A stretch of 10,423 nucleotides of DNA, taken from Candidatus Melainabacteria bacterium (GTDB lineage: Bacteria > Cyanobacteriota > Vampirovibrionia > Obscuribacterales > Obscuribacteraceae). The notes under the pieces are model-generated. The model worked only from the letters and a program-made list of their open reading frames with translations. It did not search any database and was not told the origin of the DNA. The stretch lies in contig JACQVM010000130.1 in the NCBI GenBank assembly GCA_016209785.1, forward strand, positions 1 to 10,423, read 5' to 3'. Positions 5,384 through 10,423 of this stretch are shown here, one piece after another. The position numbers were made by a program, and so were the translations under genes. Numbering within the stretch: the stretch's first letter is position 1; every line of letters begins with the position of its first letter.

Positions 5384-6829
5384 GTGAATCCAAGAGTTGT
5401 TGTTTGCATCCTAGCTTGTGGCATTGTCTTAGGCTGCATGCCTTACGTATTGGCAGCTCGTAGGGAGCTGTCACACATTGGTGTTGCTCAGGAGCCTAGG
5501 ACGGTTGAATACGTTGCCTGGTCTGTCAGATCTGACAGTGACCCAGTCTTCTTGGCTAAGCTGGGAAACGTCAAACCTCTGCCCTTAGGGGTCTCGTCGC
5601 ATTGGACCGACAGACTTAAGGCTGGGGCTATGTATGAGCAGCTAGGATTTATGAATCTTGCTTGCCAAGAATATGAACAGGCTGCCAATCTTGTTGGTCA
5701 CAAGGGACCAGCTACAGTTTTGCCTTGGCAAAATATGGTCCGCTTTAAGCTACGACTGAATGATATGCCCGCTGCACAAAAGTGGGCAGACTTGGGACGT
5801 GAGAGATTTCCATGCGAATCTCAGTTGTGGGAGGTGTCTATTAGACTCTGGATGGGACAACTTGCCATGGGAAAAGCACAGCAGTTAGCCGATAAGGCAA
5901 TTGTCTTGTTTCCATCTAAACCTGCCTTCTTGGCTCTTAAAATACTGACGCTCATGACACAGAAAGACACAACCAAAGTAGATAGCTGTCTCAGGCACGC
6001 TTTAACTCTTTTTCCACACAGTGCAGAAATTCACAATGCTCATGGTTTGGTTTTATTGTCGCGCAACAAGGCAAAGGAAGCTCTTGAAGAATTTAACACT
6101 AGTATCGAAATTGACCAAAAGTGTTATCAAGCCTATCTACTTAAGGCACGAGCCTTGGGTGAGCTAGGACATACTGTCCAGGTGAGCCAGTGTTATAAGG
6201 ACATGTTCTATAAGCTGCCCTTGGACCTAACCTTTACCATGACCTACTTGGAAGATCTTATGAAGCACAGGAAGTTTAAGGATGCTTTCGAGCCGGCCTT
6301 AGTGTTTCTTGTAGGCTGTGGGAATGATCCATATAGGACAAGCAGTCTTTATGGTGCCGAATTCAAGCAGCGTATAAGCCTCATTGTGAAAGTAGGGCTT
6401 ATCTCAATACCGGCAGCTAAGGCCGATAAGTTAATTGATCAAGCGGCTCACCATTTTGTTGGTGTTGACAGGCAAGCACAGGTCCACCTTCAGGCAGGAG
6501 CAATGTATGATTTGCTAGGTTATTGCCACCAAGCCAGTAAGCAATATCGAAAGGCACTTTTATTACAACCAGCTTCCAGCAAGACTCATCTTCTTCTGGC
6601 GCAATACCTGGAGAATCAACTGTTAGACTATGAGGGTGCGTTAGCTGAATATCGCCAGGTGGTTTCCGTTGAAGGGCAAAGCGTGGATCTTGACAATCAT
6701 ATTGAGCGGCTTTCCAGGAGGTTAGATAACCAGCCCAACGACGTTGCTTGGAAGCTAAAAGATTTTGTTCGTTTGTTTGTTGGGAGAAATTCAGTTGTAG
6801 GAGCTGTAAGGCTAATGATCAGTAATTGA
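5384..6829 (+). CDS. Exported TPR-repeat protein, possibly a TadD-like lipoprotein
   Basis: This 481-residue protein starts at GTG (an upstream in-frame stop at 5369-5371 leaves no earlier choice), with AGGTG 5-9 nt before it. The N-terminus NPRVVVCILACGIVLGCMP is a short signal segment. VLGC18 is a near-lipobox and ILAC12 another; a signal peptidase I site after VLA24 is the alternative. The rest is almost all helical tetratricopeptide repeats. The clearest units are at about 74-105 (KAGAMYEQLGFMNLACQEYEQA), 214-246 (AHGLVLLSRNKAKEALEEFNTSIEI), 248-280, 365-396 (QAGAMYDLLGYCHQASKQYRKAL) and 398-430. The first and fourth of these resemble each other closely, suggesting internal duplication. 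TPRs bind partner proteins. It is followed after 21 nt by the TadG-like gene; in Tad pilus loci TadD is a TPR lipoprotein, so a TadD-like role is plausible but not shown. A perfect 16-bp palindrome lies in its early codons. Confidence 0.85.
   Translation: MNPRVVVCILACGIVLGCMPYVLAARRELSHIGVAQEPRTVEYVAWSVRSDSDPVFLAKLGNVKPLPLGVSSHWTDRLKAGAMYEQLGFMNLACQEYEQAANLVGHKGPATVLPWQNMVRFKLRLNDMPAAQKWADLGRERFPCESQLWEVSIRLWMGQLAMGKAQQLADKAIVLFPSKPAFLALKILTLMTQKDTTKVDSCLRHALTLFPHSAEIHNAHGLVLLSRNKAKEALEEFNTSIEIDQKCYQAYLLKARALGELGHTVQVSQCYKDMFYKLPLDLTFTMTYLEDLMKHRKFKDAFEPALVFLVGCGNDPYRTSSLYGAEFKQRISLIVKVGLISIPAAKADKLIDQAAHHFVGVDRQAQVHLQAGAMYDLLGYCHQASKQYRKALLLQPASSKTHLLLAQYLENQLLDYEGALAEYRQVVSVEGQSVDLDNHIERLSRRLDNQPNDVAWKLKDFVRLFVGRNSVVGAVRLMISN
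5523..5538. repeat. Perfect 16-bp palindrome inside the TPR gene
   Basis: CTGTCAGATCTGACAG is perfectly self-complementary. It lies about 140 nt after the GTG start, in codons for SVRSDSD. It might be an intragenic operator or a chance dyad. Confidence 0.6.
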
Positions 6830-6850
6830 GCACCACGTATGGGGTGAAGC

Positions 6851-9487
6851 ATGTTTCTTTGTAGAAAACCGAGAGAGAAAACCTTAAGACACAGCCTTGG
6901 ACAAGCATCAGCACTTGCCATTGCTCTTGTGGCTGTTCTAATTATTCTTGGCCTTGGTTATTTAGGTTTTGTCTTGATCTTTGGTGGTGCTAAAGAACTG
7001 CAAAATGCTGTGGATTCAGGCACTTTAGGTGTAGCTACACAATCGCTGGTAAATCCAGAAATTGAATTGACCGATGCTCTCGAGTTGAGGCAATTTAGTG
7101 CATTAGCTGACAAGCGTGACAACAAGTATTACATCAACCTTGGTAATCTCAATCGCATATGGGGACAGGCTTTGGCTGTACTAGTTAATGTTGATGAGAT
7201 GGCAAACAAAAATGTTGCCGGACCACAAGCAAATACTAACGCACGTAAGATTTATGAGTTAGCCACAGCAATTAGCCAGAAGTTAACTAAGAAGTTTCAA
7301 GGTGAAGTTCCTGAGCTGCAAGGTGTCTTTACTAAACTTGCCAGTCAGAATCCCTTGAGGATGATTAAAGGTTCAATTACGCGGCTTGCATGGAGTACCT
7401 CTTTTGTAGACGCCAGGCGTCCTTCAAATGTACGTGTTAATCCTAATCAGCTACCTGCTGGGATTACTCTGGAAACTGACTCACGGGGCTATATGTTGGG
7501 GTATCAAAATTATCAACTAAAAGATGGTGCTGGCAAAACATACATCTTTGATTTTGTGCCTCTCGAATATGGCAGAAAGCCCCGCGTCATTTCACAATCA
7601 TCCTTTGATGCAGGCAAGAACTTTGCCCAAAACTTTCCGTCCTTAAGTGATGCCATACCACCAAATGCCTTTAGCTATACTGCTCGTCTGGAAGGAGAAG
7701 AGCCTGGGAAAGCACTGACTGCTATAAGTGCTGCGGCAGCCAAGGATGTTCGTGCAGGGTTTGAAATTAGCTTTCCGCACGGCTTTGTGCGCATAGACAA
7801 CTACAAAGGAATTGGTGGAAGCACGGACTCTCCTGGCTCTGGGTTGCATGCTTTAGACTATGCCAGCCGACAAACAACTCAGCAATATGCTGATGCCTTG
7901 AATAACAGCGGCACACGGATAGGCTCTTTGCTGGGATCCACTATGTTTAATCCTATCCAAGTGAAATGTGCTCAGCTTAAGCCCTGGGCGAACAATATGG
8001 GTGTTGAGCTTAAGTGGGAGCAAGCAATTGGCTGGCTAGAAAATATTGGCAATAATGCCTTGGAGGTTCTTTGTTCTATGCCAGCACGTCGAGCGGTAGG
8101 TTGTATGGCTGCAGGTGCTGCTGCACTTTTGCCTATACCTAATACCATGGATCTTGGTGGAGGCATTACTGTTGGTATTCCACCTCAAGCCAAAGCTCTA
8201 CTGGTTATAGCATTTTGTGCTCCGAGGCTGTTTGACGATTTAAGAGCGCCATGCCTTATAAGAAAACGCCCTTGTGAATATCATTTTGTTTTTGGCCATA
8301 CCCCCGTTGTTGCACAAGGTTTAGGTGACGGTTGGTTTTATGGTCCTGGCGAAACAGGGGTTGATCCAGGCTATTACACGGTAACGGCTCAAAAGGCCAA
8401 TGAACATAGATTACTTTTTGACATTGAAAATGGTGATCAAGACACCCTAAGAAATATGACTTATATTGCTGAGTTTTTAAGGGCACCACAAGCTATTGGT
8501 GAGTGGCTTGGTTTTATGCCCCAGCTCAATGTTGATTTGGGTGTTTTTACGGCTTATTTTTGGGCAGCAAATAATCCATCTGGGGCTGATTATTCAAGCA
8601 AAATGTTATTTCGTCTCAACACAAACGATGAGTCGTTGGTTTCAGGCATGCGCAAACGTATTGAAGAAGATCAACTGCCCAGCTTGCTTAATGCTGGTGG
8701 ACAAAAAAAGTATACAGAGCAATTGAGCAGTTTGCGTGATGTTTTGTTGGATCGCAAGAGTGATGCCTCAGTGTCTAGCATTTATGATTGGTTATCTAGA
8801 CGCATTCGGCAGATAAAACCATCAGCGTTGAATAGTGAGTTAAGTGCTGTCCTTGGTGATTCTAATGACTTACCCCTAGGTGCAAGTGCGGTTATCTTTA
8901 TGGACGAAGAAAGCAAACGGCTTCAGGTGTCCATATTGAGTACCGGTAGCTGGGATTACATTGCTGGTGCAATGCCGCCGGCATGGCTAAAGGCTGAGCT
9001 AGAATCTTCCAGCGCTGATAGTTCAGCGGCTTTTCCGGATGAGCAGTATTTAGGGACCTTGCAAAAAAACTATTATCGTCTTGTTGACCCCAGACAAGAT
9101 TTCTCTGGTGCTGACAGCAACTTGCCTCAATCTGTGTCCAACGATTATCCAGCCAGAGTGCACAACTACGATGTATACTCTCTTCGCCCTTCTTCTGGTT
9201 ATAGTGGTCTATTGGGGGTGCTGGAGCTAAAGAGCATAATACGCAAGAAGTGTGCTTTGTCCGATAGGACCACTACTAATGAATGGAACTTGCCAGAAGA
9301 TTGTTTTACTGCCTCACCATATACCGATCGTTATGGTGATGTGTCCTCTGGGGATATTGGGAACTTTTATCAGGATGTTCCTGGACATACCCAAAATCAG
9401 CCAATTTATCAGCTGTTGGCAGAAATACAAAAGTGGCTAGATCAGCTTGGAAGGTGGTTGGCTAGCATCGGGCGTAGCAACGTATAG
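6851..9487 (+). CDS. Large TadG-like membrane-anchored protein with unrecognised ectodomain
   Basis: This 878-residue protein has one N-terminal membrane segment (about 20-45) preceded by a basic stretch and SLGQASALAIALVAVLIIL. It is followed by AKELQNAVDSGTLGVATQSL. The pattern (Gly-Gln, hydrophobic segment, then LQxAvDsgtL) is that of TadE/TadG-type pseudopilin-like proteins of Flp/Tad pilus loci (Gly-Gln, then LQnAaDaAALA). The remaining 800 or more residues are predicted extracytoplasmic, and I do not recognise their fold. Eight cysteines lie in this part: C373, C408, C418, C456, C468, C475, C801 and C818. A second hydrophobic patch (about 414-455) might be membrane-active. TadG proteins are usually shorter and often carry a von Willebrand A domain; no MIDAS DxSxS motif is seen. 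GGGGTG at 6841-6846 is the ribosome-binding site. It lies 21 nt after the TPR gene and 25 nt before the next, so it is the middle of an operon. Confidence 0.75.
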   Translation: MFLCRKPREKTLRHSLGQASALAIALVAVLIILGLGYLGFVLIFGGAKELQNAVDSGTLGVATQSLVNPEIELTDALELRQFSALADKRDNKYYINLGNLNRIWGQALAVLVNVDEMANKNVAGPQANTNARKIYELATAISQKLTKKFQGEVPELQGVFTKLASQNPLRMIKGSITRLAWSTSFVDARRPSNVRVNPNQLPAGITLETDSRGYMLGYQNYQLKDGAGKTYIFDFVPLEYGRKPRVISQSSFDAGKNFAQNFPSLSDAIPPNAFSYTARLEGEEPGKALTAISAAAAKDVRAGFEISFPHGFVRIDNYKGIGGSTDSPGSGLHALDYASRQTTQQYADALNNSGTRIGSLLGSTMFNPIQVKCAQLKPWANNMGVELKWEQAIGWLENIGNNALEVLCSMPARRAVGCMAAGAAALLPIPNTMDLGGGITVGIPPQAKALLVIAFCAPRLFDDLRAPCLIRKRPCEYHFVFGHTPVVAQGLGDGWFYGPGETGVDPGYYTVTAQKANEHRLLFDIENGDQDTLRNMTYIAEFLRAPQAIGEWLGFMPQLNVDLGVFTAYFWAANNPSGADYSSKMLFRLNTNDESLVSGMRKRIEEDQLPSLLNAGGQKKYTEQLSSLRDVLLDRKSDASVSSIYDWLSRRIRQIKPSALNSELSAVLGDSNDLPLGASAVIFMDEESKRLQVSILSTGSWDYIAGAMPPAWLKAELESSSADSSAAFPDEQYLGTLQKNYYRLVDPRQDFSGADSNLPQSVSNDYPARVHNYDVYSLRPSSGYSGLLGVLELKSIIRKKCALSDRTTTNEWNLPEDCFTASPYTDRYGDVSSGDIGNFYQDVPGHTQNQPIYQLLAEIQKWLDQLGRWLASIGRSNV

Positions 9488-9496
9488 TTATCCCTT

Positions 9497-9502
9497 AGGA
9501 AG
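9497..9502 (+). promoter_or_regulatory. Ribosome-binding site favouring the start at 9513
   Basis: AGGAAG lies 10 nt before the ATG at 9513. It argues against the in-frame upstream ATG at 9447, which would overlap the TadG-like gene by 41 nt and put a non-signal-like 22 residues ahead of the basic signal-peptide start. Confidence 0.5.
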
Positions 9503-9512
9503 ACAAACCTTA

Positions 9513-10013
9513 ATGAAACTAAGCAAAAAATGTTGTGCAAGAAGCATGGTAAAAAAGACAGCTACCTTATTGTGGATGCTTGCGATTGTAAGCAGCCAGA
9601 GCATGGTTCCTTGGACAAATAGTGCAAGTGCTTCCCATGAATTTACCCAAACCAGCGAGCCGCCAACTGAATTTCCTCTTTCGTTGTTTAAAGGGAACAA
9701 TACAGTCTATAGGTACTCTAGTGTACCTATGGGCAATGGGGCCATAGCATTTGTACTTTTGATTGATACTGCCGATAGTCCTGATACCATTTTGAATTGG
9801 TATAGAACATACTTGAGGAGTGCAGGCTGGCAAACAACTGAACATGTTCCACCAGGTTATTCTCCTGTGTCTGCGAAGTACCTTAATGCTACGCTAAAGT
9901 GCAAGAAGGACAAAGTAGTATCTACAATCATTATTAGGGGCCAACTCCGTCCGCTCGCCAAGAGTCTAACTGAGATAACCGCCTTTGATTTTACAAAGGG
10001 GTTACCTCAATAG
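9513..10013 (+). CDS. Small secreted protein of unknown function
   Basis: This 166-residue protein has a clear signal peptide: a basic n-region (KLSKKCCARSMVKK), hydrophobic TATLLWMLAIVSSQSMV, and a likely cleavage after SASA (residue 40). ATG 9546 is an alternative start that would still leave a signal peptide. The mature part is a single small domain of about 120 residues: LFKGNNTVYRYSSVPMGNGA, then AFVLLIDTADSPDTILNWYRTYLRSAGWQTTE, then STIIIRGQLR. The segment SPDTILNWYRTYLRSAGW resembles the pattern of small exported proteins in which a helix (xxVxxWYxxxLxxxGW) packs on a beta-sheet; I cannot name a family. It is the last gene of the probable TPR / TadG-like / secreted-protein operon, 25 nt after the TadG-like gene. 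It converges with hicB, with 3 nt between the stops. Confidence 0.75.
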   Translation: MKLSKKCCARSMVKKTATLLWMLAIVSSQSMVPWTNSASASHEFTQTSEPPTEFPLSLFKGNNTVYRYSSVPMGNGAIAFVLLIDTADSPDTILNWYRTYLRSAGWQTTEHVPPGYSPVSAKYLNATLKCKKDKVVSTIIIRGQLRPLAKSLTEITAFDFTKGLPQ

Positions 10014-10016
10014 CAC

Positions 10017-10235
10017 TTACAGACCATCAGCTGCCTCAATATATTCGCACATACTTGTGGGCAGCGGAATTGCTAGTCCATCGGCACGTAGCCCTTCAAT
10101 GTGCAAGGCAATAGCCTGCCGGATGTTGTCTTCTAGCTCTTGTGGCGTGACGCCCGTGGCAATACATCCAGGCAGATCTGGAACATAGGCGGAATAGTTA
10201 ACATTGGTTTTTTCAATTAGCACTGCGTAGCGCAT
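10017..10235 (-). CDS. hicB: HicB-family antitoxin (short form), apparently orphaned
   Basis: This complete 72-residue protein has the HicB/UPF0150 fold signature: RYAVLIEKTNVNYSAYVPDLPGC, then GVTPQELEDNIRQAIALHIEGLRADGLAIPLPTS. The partial RNase-H-like domain binds and blocks the HicA mRNA interferase. This is the short class with no visible C-terminal DNA-binding domain. Its ATG overlaps by 1 nt the stop codon of a hicA remnant (TAATG), the usual gene order and coupling of hicAB. No Shine-Dalgarno stands out, in keeping with dependence on hicA translation. Since the toxin gene seems interrupted just upstream, the antitoxin may be weakly expressed or driven from the insertion sequence. Confidence 0.9.
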   Translation of the reverse strand: MRYAVLIEKTNVNYSAYVPDLPGCIATGVTPQELEDNIRQAIALHIEGLRADGLAIPLPTSMCEYIEAADGL

Positions 10236-10300
10236 TACTTATAATCTCTTAGTTTAGCTTGCTTCAAGACACTTTTTAGTGTACCAGGGGCTACCTGATG
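10235..10300 (-). pseudogene. hicA: 3' remnant of hicA toxin gene, cut off by an insertion sequence
   Basis: The last 21 codons before the TAA at 10235-10237 read HQVAPGTLKSVLKQAKL plus RDYK. This is the conserved C-terminal strand and helix of HicA (consensus like DLAPGTLxSILKQAGL). The TAA overlaps the hicB ATG. Beyond base 10300 the HicA similarity ends: the same frame continues as non-HicA sequence to a stop at 10373-10375, and the catalytic GSH motif and double-stranded-RNA-binding-like core are missing. The break coincides with a GTAAGCG terminus typical of IS66 elements. A 34-codon fusion ORF from an ATG at 10337-10339 could still feed ribosomes into hicB. Confidence 0.75.
10293..10300. 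other. Predicted 8-bp target duplication at the insertion-sequence junction
   Basis: IS66-family elements duplicate 8 bp on insertion. The 8 bases outside the putative terminus are ACCTGATG. The second copy should lie beyond the right edge of the window, so this is a prediction only. Confidence 0.35.
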
Positions 10301-10319
10301 GTAAGCGTTGCATTCGACC
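10301..10319. repeat. Putative terminal inverted repeat of the IS66-like element
   Basis: GTAAGCGTTGCATTCGACC starts exactly where HicA similarity stops. The mate repeat is outside the window, so the repeat length is a guess. A second GTAAGC at 10332-10337 might be a subterminal repeat. Confidence 0.5.
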
Positions 10320-10367
10320 CATCTTGCAGAGGTAAGCATAGTAGTGCTAATGCCTGGATGAAGTTGA

Positions 10368-10423
10368 TTACTCTACTGGCTGTACTGTTGGTTGCCACCG
10401 ATCTGGCAGGAGATCGTCGATAC
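10368..10423 (-). CDS. C-terminal end of an IS66-type TnpC transposase (partial)
   Basis: The minus-strand frame entering from the right edge reads IDDLLPDRWQPTVQPVE and ends at TAA (10368-10370). IS66 TnpC proteins end in a short domain with the pattern R-I-D-x-L-L-P-x-x-W-x-P, which this matches; the incomplete preceding codon (xGT) can be Arg. The DDE catalytic core is outside the window. The identification depends on 18 residues plus the nearby IS66-like terminus. Confidence 0.55.
   Translation of the reverse strand, partial: IDDLLPDRWQPTVQPVE

Larger units (their letters stand above)
10301..10423 (-). mobile_element. End of an IS66-family insertion sequence (continues past window)
   Basis: Reading inward from 10301, the + strand begins GTAAGCGTTGCATTCGACC. 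IS66-family terminal inverted repeats characteristically begin GTAA, often GTAAGCG. About 67 nt inside it, on the minus strand, lies the end of a TnpC-like transposase. This is the expected arrangement for the IRR end, with the transposase gene running towards it. The other end and the other IS66 genes are out of view, so the family call rests on a short terminus plus a short C-terminal peptide. Confidence 0.6.

Noticed and set aside
5223..5474. Minus-strand ORF of 83 codons across the divergent region
   Set aside because: It is created partly by the 12-bp repeats (LRAS repeated), overlaps the start of the TPR gene and shows no protein-like features.
9447..9512. ATG at 9447 as the start of the small secreted protein
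   Set aside because: It overlaps the TadG-like gene by 41 nt and puts a non-signal segment before a normal signal peptide. ATG 9513 has AGGAAG upstream.
9985..10188. Plus-strand ORF of 67 codons opposite hicB
   Set aside because: hicB on the other strand has an unmistakable family signature; this is its shadow.
10302..10423. Minus-strand frame giving ASRVINFIQALALLCLPLQDGSNATLTIR, which faintly looks like a degraded HicA N-terminus with GSN for GSH
   Set aside because: The spacing is one residue off, the region begins with an IS66-like terminus, and another frame ends in a TnpC-like peptide. Insertion by a mobile element explains the break better than point decay.
1..10423. CRISPR array, tRNA or rRNA genes
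   Set aside because: No spaced direct repeats of CRISPR length and no tRNA- or rRNA-like sequence were seen by eye. The only tandem repeat is the 12-bp array.

Overview
The window looks like a bacterial chromosome segment of moderate GC with tightly packed genes. The best lineage clue is the first gene. It is the C-terminal end of the ribosome-biogenesis GTPase RsgA, and its basic tail (PRLAERYREASRK region) resembles the tails I recall from cyanobacterial RsgA. Together with the cyanobacterial/phytochrome-style histidine kinase, this suggests a cyanobacteria-related, possibly non-photosynthetic (Vampirovibrionia/Melainabacteria-like) organism. That placement is an inference, not a proof.

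Layout. (1) Bases 2-1724 (+): the end of rsgA overlaps by 11 nt a complete family-1 glycoside hydrolase (beta-glucosidase type) that starts at TTG behind a strong Shine-Dalgarno. (2) Bases 1725-2005: a spacer with only weak dyads and no gene, ending in a run of 11 G at the ribosome-binding position of the next gene. (3) Bases 2006-4821 (+): two signalling proteins in tandem. One is a soluble PAS-HisKA-HATPase kinase; the other is a Rec-HisKA-HATPase-Rec hybrid kinase. They are separated by a leader holding a 17-codon ORF and a small hairpin. Neither has a DNA-binding output domain. (4) Bases 4823-5218 (-): a small exported protein with a heavy-metal-associated (HMA) CxxC domain, convergent with the hybrid kinase with 1 nt between them. 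(5) Bases 5219-5383: a divergent promoter region with three perfect tandem copies of a 12-bp repeat. (6) Bases 5384-10013 (+): a probable three-gene operon of exported proteins. These are a TPR (possibly lipo)protein, an 878-residue TadG-like membrane-anchored protein with a large unrecognised ectodomain, and a 166-residue secreted protein. (7) Bases 10017-10423 (-): an intact HicB-type antitoxin, preceded by only the last 21 codons of hicA. The hicA remnant stops at what looks like the end of an IS66-family insertion sequence: a GTAAGCG terminus, then the last codons of a TnpC-like transposase ending in IDDLLPDRW-QP.

How the parts may work together. The two kinases form a plausible phosphorelay: PAS kinase to the first receiver, and the hybrid's own kinase to its C-terminal receiver. 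The output must be encoded elsewhere. The TPR protein plus TadG-like protein recalls the TadD/TadG pair of Tad (Flp) pilus loci, but no ATPase, secretin or pilin gene is present here, so this is either an edge of a Tad locus or a stand-alone surface module. The hicAB module appears to be inactivated on the toxin side by the insertion, leaving an orphan antitoxin.
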